Part shown: one piece after another, positions 24,052 to 31,573 of the stretch
Layout: every line of letters starts with the position of its first letter
How positions within the stretch are numbered: the first letter of the stretch is position 1
Assembly: GCA_045862995.1 (NCBI GenBank)
Contig: BTVX01000002.1
Location: 62,001-126,000, forward strand
Origin: UBA2387 sp019454665
GTDB lineage: Bacteria; Armatimonadota; Fimbriimonadia; Fimbriimonadales; Fimbriimonadaceae
DNA length: 64,000 nucleotides
Direction of reading: 5' to 3'
Notes under the pieces: generated by a model
The model's database searches: none
Told to the model about the DNA's origin: nothing
What the model saw: the letters and a program-made list of their open reading frames with translations, nothing else
Made by a program: the position numbers and the translations under genes

Positions 24052-24715
24052 CTTGCCGGATGAATCTGGCAATAGGTTTGTGTTTAGAGTCGACAACACG
24101 AGAGGCGACGTCGAAGCAAGGTACTTGCGGGGGCTCGCCGCCCGGATGCCGAAGGAACTCCTTCCTCTGGAACTCGGAATTGTTGACGAGCGGTTTGTCG
24201 AATCGCCGAACAAGAAGTTTCGCCTTCGGATTCGAACCTTGGATAGGAAGCCGGAGGTGTGGCAATCTCGGACGTTGCTCATGCGAACCTCCGACGATTT
24301 CAACGGTGACATTGAGGTGGAGGTTCGGACCGGATACGAGCCTGCATCGGACTATTTTGTGTCAGATAATGGAAATGTCGTCTTGCTGAATATCTCAGAA
24401 TTCAGACAGATCGAAACCGCATCGTTGGTTTTAAGATGTCCAGAGGGTGGTGTAGGAAGTGGAAGCAGGTTAGTGAAGGAGGGACTTTTTGTCAATGTCC
24501 AGGAGGTAAGGGATCTCCTTGACATGAATCGAGTCACAGTGGTATATGGTGCCAGTGAAGGTCGGCAGGAAGTAGATGGGCTTCAGATGTCGGTGCGAGG
24601 GTTTGAAGAGTACACGTTTAGGCTACGCGACGGCTCGGCTTTGGTGTATACCGTATTGCGCGGGCAGGGGTTCGTAGGTGCGAGAGTGAAAAGGCGTACG
24701 AGTGTTTTCGGATAG
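24023..24715 (+). CDS. continuation of the preceding gene in a shifted frame
   Basis: A 230-residue frame beginning near 24023 at a TTG without Shine-Dalgarno. It overlaps the previous frame by 29 bases. Reading from the other frame across CTGGTTCAAACCCGAAGAAG gives HWFKPEEVLGGLKVLEISLP, which joins smoothly. The text is beta-rich, without signal peptide or known domain. It is most simply the second half of the secreted protein at 23074, separated by a one-base frameshift (mutation or read error). Confidence 0.5.
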   Translation: MGGLKVLEISLPDESGNRFVFRVDNTRGDVEARYLRGLAARMPKELLPLELGIVDERFVESPNKKFRLRIRTLDRKPEVWQSRTLLMRTSDDFNGDIEVEVRTGYEPASDYFVSDNGNVVLLNISEFRQIETASLVLRCPEGGVGSGSRLVKEGLFVNVQEVRDLLDMNRVTVVYGASEGRQEVDGLQMSVRGFEEYTFRLRDGSALVYTVLRGQGFVGARVKRRTSVFG

Positions 24716-24727
24716 GCGAATTGACAA

Positions 24728-24760
24728 AGAGTTGCCGGTAACGAAATGTCCGGCAACTCT
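24728..24760 (-). terminator. terminator of the msrA-selB-aspA operon
   Basis: A perfect 11-bp stem (AGAGTTGCCGG, 24728-24738; CCGGCAACTCT, 24750-24760) is followed on the minus strand by TTTGTC. It may also stop plus-strand transcripts of the gene ending at 24715. Confidence 0.75.
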
Positions 24761-24771
24761 CAGGCGCTAGC

Positions 24772-26169
24772 CTACTTACCCGGAATCCCAGGCTCCGTGA
24801 GGAGCGCAGGGTCGAGGGCGCGGGCGAGGGTCGCCTCGTCGAGAAGCCCTTCCTCGCGCACGACCTGCGGCACCGTCTTCTTCTCGGCCAACGCTTTCTT
24901 CACCACTCGGGCGGCATTCTGGTAGCCGATATGGGCGTTCAGCGCAGTAGCCAGCGAAGGGGAGGTTTCGGCGTAGTGGCGGCAGCGCTCGGCGTCGGCC
25001 GTGATCCCCCAAACGCAGTTCTCGGTGAACGTTTTGAGCGTGTTGGTCAGAATCTCAAGCCCGAACTGCGCCGAAAACGCCATGCCCGGCATCATCACGT
25101 TGAGTTCCAACTGGCCGCCCTGCACGCAGTAATCAATGGATTGGCACTGGCCAAGCACCTGGAACAACACGATGTTGAGGTTCTCAGCCATCGAAGGGTT
25201 GACCTTGCCCGGCATGATGCTCGAACCGGGTTGGACCGCAGGAAGCGTGATCTCGGCCAAGCCAGTCAGGGGACCAGAGCACATCAGCCGCAGGTCGTTC
25301 GAAATCCTTGTCAGTTCCAAGCAAAGGATGCGCATGGCCGACGACAGGCACGCCATGGGAAGCTGGCTCTGCATGCTCTCCACCAGGTGCGACGCGTTGC
25401 GGAACTCGATACCCGTGTAGTCCTTCAGCCGCTTGACCACCAGAGCGCGGTATTCGGGGTGGGTGTTCATGCCCGTGCCCGCTGCGCTTCCCCCGATGCC
25501 CAGGCTTTCCAGTTCGAACGTCGCGTGCTCGAACCACCGCCAGCACTTGCGGAGCGAGATGGCGTAGGCCTTGAACTCCTGGCCGAGACGGATCGGCACC
25601 GCATCCTGCAGGTGGGTTCGACCCGATTTCAGCACGCCGTCGAACTCGTCGGCTTTCTCGTCGAAGGCGTCGGCCAGTTCGACCACGGCATCGAACAGTT
25701 CCTCCAGCATCAGGCGGGACATCATCCGCATGGCCGTGGGGAACGTGTCGTTCGTAGACTGGCCGTAGTTGACGTGGTCGTTGGGGTTGACCCGCTTGTA
25801 TTCGCCCTTCTTGCCGCCCAGGATCTCCTCGGCGCGGTTGGCGAGGACCTCGTTCACGTTCATGTTGAACGACGTGCCCGCGCCCATGTGGAACACGTCC
25901 ACCGGGAATTGGTCGCGCAGCGCGCCGGCCAGCACCTCGTCGGCGGCTTGCACGATCGCCTTGCCGACCTCGGGATCGAGCAGACCCAGCTCCGTGTTCG
26001 CCTCGGCGCACGCCTTCTTGAGCATCACGAACGAATCCACCATCGTTCGGTGCTCGGTCAGCCCCGAGATGCGGAACAGGTTTCGCGAACGTTCGGCCTG
26101 GCTGCCCCAATAGGCGGCGGCGGGCACGTTGACCTCGCCGATGCTGTCTTTCTCGACTCGGAAATCCAT
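24772..26169 (-). CDS. aspA: aspartate ammonia-lyase / class II fumarase family
   Basis: A 465-residue member of the aspartase/fumarase superfamily. VDVFHMGAGTSFNMNVNEV with GAGTS, and NPNDHVNYGQSTND, are more aspartase- than fumarase-like (fumarase C has SGTQ). The mobile loop signature GSSIMPGKVNPSMAE carries the catalytic Ser. Aspartases make fumarate and ammonia from aspartate. ATG 26169 is supported by a -10-like TAAACT (26182-26177) 7 bases upstream, so it may have its own promoter although it lies 43 bases behind selB. Fumarase activity cannot be excluded. Confidence 0.85.
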   Translation of the reverse strand: MDFRVEKDSIGEVNVPAAAYWGSQAERSRNLFRISGLTEHRTMVDSFVMLKKACAEANTELGLLDPEVGKAIVQAADEVLAGALRDQFPVDVFHMGAGTSFNMNVNEVLANRAEEILGGKKGEYKRVNPNDHVNYGQSTNDTFPTAMRMMSRLMLEELFDAVVELADAFDEKADEFDGVLKSGRTHLQDAVPIRLGQEFKAYAISLRKCWRWFEHATFELESLGIGGSAAGTGMNTHPEYRALVVKRLKDYTGIEFRNASHLVESMQSQLPMACLSSAMRILCLELTRISNDLRLMCSGPLTGLAEITLPAVQPGSSIMPGKVNPSMAENLNIVLFQVLGQCQSIDYCVQGGQLELNVMMPGMAFSAQFGLEILTNTLKTFTENCVWGITADAERCRHYAETSPSLATALNAHIGYQNAARVVKKALAEKKTVPQVVREEGLLDEATLARALDPALLTEPGIPGK

Positions 26170-26176
26170 GCGGCGC

Positions 26177-26182
26177 AGTTTA
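26177..26182 (-). promoter_or_regulatory. -10 box before aspA
   Basis: TAAACT on the minus strand ends 7 bases before ATG 26169 in the selB-aspA spacer. Confidence 0.35.
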
Positions 26183-26212
26183 CCAAGAGCCGCAGCACCC
26201 CTCCGGGCCGCG

Positions 26213-28048
26213 CTATCGCTCCAGCACGCGACGGTCGCCCATGCGCCGCGTAAAGCCGACCGCGTCCAGGTGCTCCAGCAGCGGGATGGCGTACTTACGG
26301 CTCGTGCCCACGGCGTCGCGGAACTCGGCGGCCGTGAACGGACCCTTGGCGCCCAACTCCCGCACCCGCTCCTTGATGCCCTCCAGTTGCCTCGGCGTGT
26401 ACCACAGGTCCTCGACGCGAACGACCATGCCCGCTTCCCAACCCAAGCGCAGGATCTCCTCGGTGGCCTGAGGCGGAACACCGACCAACCGGGAGAGTTC
26501 CATCGTGGGCGGCACGTCCACGGGGAACGTCTCCAGAACCTCCACCACGCGGGCCAAGAGTTGAGCCTGCCGCTCGCTGAGCGCGATGCGGTGGTCCGCT
26601 CGCTTGATCATCGTGCCGTCCGCGACCAAGTCGCCCGTCTCCACCATGCGCGCGATCAAACGGTCCAGAGGCTTGCCGGACCATGTCAGTTTCGCCTCGG
26701 CGACGGCTCTCTCGCGAGGTACGGTTGACTTGGTGGGCGTCTGGGCGTGCAGCGTCCGCAGCGCCTCAAGGAACCGCTTCTTGCAGGCCCCGTAGAGTTC
26801 AGGTGTGAGCCAAAGGCCCGCGAAGCCAAGCAAACGCCCCTCTATCCGCAAGGCCTCGAACACCTCGCCCATTTCTTGGCGGCTGCGGCCCACCAGACGA
26901 CACAACTCGTCGGTCTCGACCCCGCACAGGGAGCGTGCGACACAATCCACCACCTGATCGGGCAGGCTGGCTTCCGCGACCTTGGTCACCGCCTCCGACT
27001 TTCGCCGCGGCCGCGCCAACGGCACCTCGACCCGCCCTCCTCCGAGCAGCACCGGTGGGGAATAACGTCTCACAATCAAGGGTTGGCCCTTGGTCGCCAC
27101 GGTGGCACGCTCGAACCGGAACTGAGCCACCGTGGGGTCCGATTCGGAAAGGAACACCTTGCCGATCACCTCGTCGGTCCCGATCGAGACGCGCACGCGC
27201 CACGCATGCTTGGGGGGCCGCTTCCATTCGACTTTGGCGTCGAGCATCGTGGTCTCCACCGCCGCGCCTGGGGCGCACACCACCATCCCCCGGTGAACGT
27301 GTTCCAACTCGACCCCACCGAGGTTCAGGGCCACTCGCATCCCCACGTTCGCGCTTACCACCGTTTCGTCGTGGCATTGCACGTTGCGAATGCGCACGTT
27401 CGCGTCGCCAGGGAGCATGACGGCGGGTTCGCCGGAGCGTACCGTCCCACCGGCCAGCGTGCCTGTGACGATCGTGCCGTGGCCCTTGACCGTGAACACG
27501 CGGTCTACCGGCAGGAACCAACGCGTGCCCTCGGCGGGAACGGCGTTTGCGGTGAGAACGTCGTCCAACACGCGCCGGAGCTCGTCCAGGCCTTGGCCTG
27601 TCTCGGCGCTCGTGGGCACGATGACGGCATCGGCGAAGCGGGTCGGTTCCAACAGGTCGAGGACGTCCAGCCTGGCGAGTTCCAGACCCTCATCATCCAC
27701 ACGGTCGGCTTTGGTGAGCGCGACGACCAGCCGCTGGACAGGCAGCAACTCGAGCACTTCCAGGTGTTCGCGCGTTTGGGGCTTCACGCCTTCGTCGGCG
27801 GCCACGCAGAGCATCGCGGCCTCGAAGCCCTGCGCGCCCACCAGCATGTTGTGGATGAACCGTTCGTGGCCGGGAACGTCCACGATGCTCACTCGGCCCG
27901 CACGCGGCAGGTCGAGGCAGGCGAACCCGAGGTCGATGGTGAGTCCCCGCGCTTTCTCTTCAGGCAAGCGGTCGGTGTCGGTGCCCGTCAGGGCTCGGAC
28001 CAGCGACGTCTTGCCGTGGTCCACGTGGCCTGCCGTTCCAAGCAGCAC
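26213..28048 (-). CDS. selB: selenocysteine-specific translation elongation factor
   Basis: SelB (611 residues) brings Sec-tRNA to UGA codons marked by a SECIS hairpin. The GTPase domain is complete: GTAGHVDHGKTSLVRAL (P-loop), RGLTIDLGFA, VDVPGHERFIHNM (G3) and ALTKADRV (G4). EF-Tu-like domains 2-3 follow (VDRVFTVKGHGTIVTGTLAG). The C-terminal 250 residues are winged-helix repeats (for example AEFRDAVGTSRKYAIPLLEH then LDAVGFTRRMGDRRV), which bind SECIS RNA. The start is GTG 28048, 6 bases after the msrA stop. Together with the UGA-containing selD this shows that the organism reads UGA as Sec. Confidence 0.95.
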   Translation of the reverse strand: MLLGTAGHVDHGKTSLVRALTGTDTDRLPEEKARGLTIDLGFACLDLPRAGRVSIVDVPGHERFIHNMLVGAQGFEAAMLCVAADEGVKPQTREHLEVLELLPVQRLVVALTKADRVDDEGLELARLDVLDLLEPTRFADAVIVPTSAETGQGLDELRRVLDDVLTANAVPAEGTRWFLPVDRVFTVKGHGTIVTGTLAGGTVRSGEPAVMLPGDANVRIRNVQCHDETVVSANVGMRVALNLGGVELEHVHRGMVVCAPGAAVETTMLDAKVEWKRPPKHAWRVRVSIGTDEVIGKVFLSESDPTVAQFRFERATVATKGQPLIVRRYSPPVLLGGGRVEVPLARPRRKSEAVTKVAEASLPDQVVDCVARSLCGVETDELCRLVGRSRQEMGEVFEALRIEGRLLGFAGLWLTPELYGACKKRFLEALRTLHAQTPTKSTVPRERAVAEAKLTWSGKPLDRLIARMVETGDLVADGTMIKRADHRIALSERQAQLLARVVEVLETFPVDVPPTMELSRLVGVPPQATEEILRLGWEAGMVVRVEDLWYTPRQLEGIKERVRELGAKGPFTAAEFRDAVGTSRKYAIPLLEHLDAVGFTRRMGDRRVLER

Positions 28049-28054
28049 CCGGCC

Positions 28055-28750
28055 TTATCCGCCCTTGCGCAGCCGCGCGGCATACTTCTCGCGGAACTTG
28101 CGCACCTTGGGTTCGATGATCGCGGCGCAATAGCCCGAGTTCATGGACATGCGCTCCAGCGAGGACGCCTGCTCGTATCGCCGGAAGTAATCTTGGTGGT
28201 ACTCCTCGGCCCGCGTGTAGTTCTTCAGCGGCTCGATGGTCGTGACGATCGGGTCCTTGTATATCCCCTCCTTCGCGATCTCTTGCAGGATTCGCTGGGC
28301 GAGCGCTTTCTCGGCGTCGTCGCGGTAGAAGATGGCCGAGCGGTACTGCGTGCCGACGTCGGGCCCCTGGCGGTTCAACGTCGTGGGGTTGTGCGTCGTC
28401 ATGAAGATGCGCAGCAGGTCGTCGGCGGGGACCACCTCGGGGTCGTAGGCGATCTTGACGACTTCGGCGTGGCCGGTCCGCCCCCCGCTCACCTCGCCGT
28501 AGGAGGGGTTGGGCAGGTCGCCTCCCGCGTAGCCCGATTCGACTTCGACGATGCCGTTCAGGTCCTCGAAGATGGCCTCGACGCACCAGAAACAACCTCC
28601 GGCGACGTAGAGGAGGCGGTGCTTTTCGGGGTTGTAGGCGGGCTTCATCGTCGCCGATTGTTCCACATAAAGCCAAGCCAAGGCACCCACGGCGAGTGCC
28701 GCAAGCGATCCGAGCACACCGACCATCTTCATGATTCGCGCCACGTTCAT
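28055..28750 (-). CDS. msrA: membrane-anchored or exported peptide methionine sulfoxide reductase A
   Basis: MsrA reduces methionine-S-sulfoxide. The active-site motif is AGGCFWCVEAIF with Cys (TGC) as nucleophile, so this copy is not a selenoprotein. HAEVVKIAYDPE, NPTTLNRQGPDVGTQYRS and the C-terminal EEYHQDYF are typical. An N-terminal hydrophobic helix (VGVLGSLAALAVGALAWLYV) makes it exported or membrane-anchored, so it would repair envelope proteins. ATG 28750 is chosen (28765 is another frame start). It is the first gene of the msrA-selB(-aspA) operon. Confidence 0.92.
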   Translation of the reverse strand: MNVARIMKMVGVLGSLAALAVGALAWLYVEQSATMKPAYNPEKHRLLYVAGGCFWCVEAIFEDLNGIVEVESGYAGGDLPNPSYGEVSGGRTGHAEVVKIAYDPEVVPADDLLRIFMTTHNPTTLNRQGPDVGTQYRSAIFYRDDAEKALAQRILQEIAKEGIYKDPIVTTIEPLKNYTRAEEYHQDYFRRYEQASSLERMSMNSGYCAAIIEPKVRKFREKYAARLRKGG

Positions 28751-28807
28751 CCTACTTGAACGCAACGACGACGCGAAAAATTCCGTCTCGGAACACAGCC
28801 GATGGAC

Positions 28808-29230
28808 TCACGGCGCCACCAACAAGCGCCCAGACCGACCTCGGAGCGCCAGGAGAACGAATCCCGTCGCAATAAGGTACGGTCCCATATGCATGGCCTG
28901 CTGCTTGAGCAAGTACGGCAATGGGTCGTGCCCGCCGAGCGAAGTCGCCACGGCGACGGCGAGCAAACACCCGACGTAGATCCCTGCGGCCCACTGGGAC
29001 GCCCTCGGGAAGGACCGGAAAGCGAAGCCACACCCGGCACCGCACAGCAAACCCACCGAACCAAGCACATAAGCTTCCATGGAGAACTTCTGCCAATGGA
29101 AGATGGCAGGCATGGCTCCGAGCCAATACATGATCACCAGGCTGAGGTTCTTGACGATCACCGGAACCACCGCAAACGAACCACCGAGGATCAAGGCATG
29201 GGTCAAGCGAACGCGGCAAGACGGTGTCAT
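28808..29230 (-). CDS. small integral membrane protein of unknown function
   Basis: A 140-residue protein with about four hydrophobic helices (for example HALILGGSFAVVPVIV, AYVLGSVGLLCGAGCGFAF, AAGIYVGCLLAVAVATSL, GPYLIATGFVLLAL). Its ATG overlaps the stop of the prepilin-like gene (ATGA), so the two are translated together and perhaps work together. No family is recognised. Confidence 0.65.
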   Translation of the reverse strand: MTPSCRVRLTHALILGGSFAVVPVIVKNLSLVIMYWLGAMPAIFHWQKFSMEAYVLGSVGLLCGAGCGFAFRSFPRASQWAAGIYVGCLLAVAVATSLGGHDPLPYLLKQQAMHMGPYLIATGFVLLALRGRSGRLLVAP

Positions 29231-29925
29231 GGTCGCAACTCTCCACTCAACATCGGATCGTCGGTGAACAGGGACAGCGGATAGAAGGCCGATCCCGAGG
29301 AGCTCTCCTCAGAGCGCCAACGTACGCGGCGATGCAAAACACCCCCTGCGACAGCCATACGATGATAGGTGGAATCGGGTTCGAAGCGCAGCACCGTATC
29401 GGCTACCACGATTGGCTTTGAGAGGGCAACGAGCCAACCGCCGGATGGGCTTTCCACCACTTCTGAAACCAAAGCCTGCGTCATGTCCCGAACCGTAAGG
29501 TAAGAATCCTTGTAACCTGTAGGAGGCAAGGCCGCATTCCCGCCCCGCCTTCGCTTGCGCCAAAGGTTTGCTTGTCCCTCCGGTTGTGGGTCCCCTGGAC
29601 TCGACAGCAAACGGGCTGGGACCGCCCCGGTGCGAACGAGAGATTCGGTTGTCCACGACGGACGGCCGTCGTAGTCCTCGGTATACAAGAGGCGGGCCAT
29701 GTCCAGTTGCTTGAGTTGGCTCAGGTCCGTCGCTTCAAGGGCGCGATCCCTGCCCGCGAACAAGACGGGCACAAGCATGCCAAGCAAGACAAGCATGACG
29801 GCCATCGCTGCCACGACTTCGAGCAGCGAGGTGCCAGCGTCTTTCCCAGGCTCACTCGTCCGGAGCACAAGTGTCCCCTGGGCAGTTCGGCAAGGCTCCA
29901 ACCACATTGAGCCCGCAACATCCAT
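29227..29925 (-). CDS. divergent prepilin-like protein
   Basis: A roughly 210-232-residue protein with a prepilin-type segment GTSLLEVVAAMAVMLVLLGM (cleavage after Gly, Glu at +5) and then LSQLKQLDMARLLYTEDYDG, the post-helix phrase shared with DUF1559-type proteins. It lacks the C-terminal DGHAK. The start is unclear: ATG 29925 or GTG 29868, the latter giving a short leader (LRTSEPGKDAG). A TTG with a perfect GGAGG upstream (29967) is in the same frame but is separated by a TGA. Confidence 0.7.
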   Translation of the reverse strand: MDVAGSMWLEPCRTAQGTLVLRTSEPGKDAGTSLLEVVAAMAVMLVLLGMLVPVLFAGRDRALEATDLSQLKQLDMARLLYTEDYDGRPSWTTESLVRTGAVPARLLSSPGDPQPEGQANLWRKRRRGGNAALPPTGYKDSYLTVRDMTQALVSEVVESPSGGWLVALSKPIVVADTVLRFEPDSTYHRMAVAGGVLHRRVRWRSEESSSGSAFYPLSLFTDDPMLSGELRP

Positions 29926-30019
29926 TGTCCGTCACACTGCTCCTGAAGTTACGAAAGTGGTTCTCAAGATGCGTCCTCCTTGGTGTCTCAATCGTTCCTT
30001 GCCGCGGTGCCACCAACAC
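29852..30019 (-). CDS. possible small Cys-rich peptide
   Basis: A 55-codon frame from GTG 30019, whose TATCAT -10-like box (30030-30025) ends 5 bases upstream. The C-terminal half contains DNGCCGLNVVGALPNCPGDT with four Cys. It overlaps the start region of the prepilin-like gene in another frame, so at most one reading of 29852-29925 is under strong constraint. Evidence is only layout and composition. Confidence 0.25.
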   Translation of the reverse strand: MLVAPRQGTIETPRRTHLENHFRNFRSSVTDNGCCGLNVVGALPNCPGDTCAPDE

Positions 30020-30127
30020 AACACATGATAACACGGTGAAGGCATCTGGAATATGAACGATAGATGAACAGGCGTCTTGTGCATGGACTGGCGACCCAGT
30101 ACCGGACCGGGGTCGGCCTGAGTGGTG

Positions 30128-30493
30128 CTACTCCGTGCCGTCGCGCTTCACGGTCTCCGCCGAGAATGCCGGAAGGCACACCGAGACGTACTCGCAATCC
30201 TCGTACGGCGAGCTGTAGCGCACCCATTCGCCCGCATGAACCACCACGGCTTGGCCCGCTTCCACGTCCAGGGCGCGCGCCTTGGTGTCCACGCGCAAGC
30301 GGCCCGAGAGCACCAGCGTGTACTCGCTGAACTCGGGCGTTTGTCCCGGCTCCACCCAGCCCTGCGGGCTCCTCATGCGGGCGATCGAAACGTGGGTGTC
30401 GCCCGTGTTGACCACCCCGAAGAACTCCTCGATCACCTTGGGCAGGTTGCCCTCGGCCCGGATCAGCGCCGGGTCGGAGATCAGGCGCGCCAT
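30128..30493 (-). CDS. small cupin-domain protein
   Basis: A 121-residue single-domain cupin with PGQTPEFSEYTLVLSGRLRV (motif 1 with Glu, weak His) and VEAGQAVVVHAGEWVRYSSP (motif 2). It likely binds a small ligand or metal; the substrate is unknown. Its ATG overlaps the pheS stop by one base (TGATG), so it is co-translated with pheS, an unusual partner because pheT normally follows. Confidence 0.8.
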   Translation of the reverse strand: MARLISDPALIRAEGNLPKVIEEFFGVVNTGDTHVSIARMRSPQGWVEPGQTPEFSEYTLVLSGRLRVDTKARALDVEAGQAVVVHAGEWVRYSSPYEDCEYVSVCLPAFSAETVKRDGTE

Positions 30494-31491
30494 CAGCCCC
30501 GGAACTGCTCCAAGAACCGCAGGTCGTTGTCCAAGAAATGGCGCAGGTCGTCCACACCGTACTTGAGCATGGGAATGCGCTCGACGCCCAGCCCAAAGGC
30601 GAAGCCCGAGTAGCGCTCGGTGTCGATGCCGTATCGCTCAAGGATGTTGGGATGGATCAGCCCCGCGCCGCCCAACTCCAACCACCTTCCGTTCTGGAAT
30701 CGCGGCGAACTGACGGCGTAGTCCACACCAGGCTCCACGAAGGGGAAGAAGTCGGGTCGGAAGCGCAACTTGACGTCCGAACCCAGCAAGGTACGCGCGA
30801 AGTGGCCCAACGTTCCCTTGAGGTGCGCCATGCCGATGCCCTCGTCCACCATGAACACGTCCACCTGATGGAACGTGTGGCCGTGCGTGCGATCCACCGC
30901 CTCGTTGCGGAAGCATCGCCCGATGGTGAAGATGCGGAACGGCGGTTTGCGCGTCTCGAACACGTGCCCCTGGAGCGCCGTACACTGCGTGCGCAACAGC
31001 AGGTCGTCCTCCACATAGAACGTATCCTGCTCGTCCATCGCGGGGTGGTCGGCGGGATAGTTGAGGGCCGAGAAGTTGTACGCGAACTCCTCAAGCTCGG
31101 GCGATTCGAGGTACTCGAACCCGAGACCCGAGAACACCTCTTTGATGCGGTCGGCCGTCTGCTGCAGCACGTGCAGGTTCCCGGTGCGGCGGCGGTAGCC
31201 GGGCATCGTGATGTCGAGCCGCTCGCGCTCGAACTGCTCGGCGCGTTCCTTGGCCTTGAACTCGGCGAACTTGGCGTCGAGCTCGGCCTGCAGCGCGGCG
31301 CATGCAGCGTTCACGCGCTGGCCAAACGCCGGACGCTGGTCGGCCGGGAGGCCGCCAATGTCCTTCATCAGGGCGCGAAGCCCACCTTGCTTGCCCAAGA
31401 ACGCGAGTTCCACCGCGCGCAACTCGGCAGTGGTCGTCGCGGCCTCGAGGGCGCGCCTTCCTTCGGCTTCCAACGTTTCGACTCGATCCAT
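30493..31491 (-). CDS. pheS: phenylalanyl-tRNA synthetase alpha subunit
   Basis: PheS (332 residues) forms the catalytic subunit of the alpha2beta2 synthetase charging tRNA-Phe. It has an N-terminal coiled coil, then MPGYRRRTGNLHVLQQTADR, motif 1/2 text RIFTIGRCFRNEAVDRTHGH with HTFHQVDVFMVDEG, FRPDFFPFVEPGVDY, and motif 3 YSGFAFGLGVERIPMLKYGV. The start ATG 31491 matches the family; the longer frame lies over the divergent GH172 gene. pheT is not adjacent. Confidence 0.94.
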   Translation of the reverse strand: MDRVETLEAEGRRALEAATTTAELRAVELAFLGKQGGLRALMKDIGGLPADQRPAFGQRVNAACAALQAELDAKFAEFKAKERAEQFERERLDITMPGYRRRTGNLHVLQQTADRIKEVFSGLGFEYLESPELEEFAYNFSALNYPADHPAMDEQDTFYVEDDLLLRTQCTALQGHVFETRKPPFRIFTIGRCFRNEAVDRTHGHTFHQVDVFMVDEGIGMAHLKGTLGHFARTLLGSDVKLRFRPDFFPFVEPGVDYAVSSPRFQNGRWLELGGAGLIHPNILERYGIDTERYSGFAFGLGVERIPMLKYGVDDLRHFLDNDLRFLEQFRG

Positions 31492-31573
31492 GCGTGCGAG
31501 AAGGTTGAATGATCGGGGGCGGCGAATGCAAGTTGACGGGCCGGGCGACCCCCTTCTCGCCCGGAATCGAGCC

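Noticed and set aside
28055..28750. msrA as a selenoprotein
   Set aside because: The active-site codon is TGC (GGCFWC), not TGA, although the gene is next to selB.
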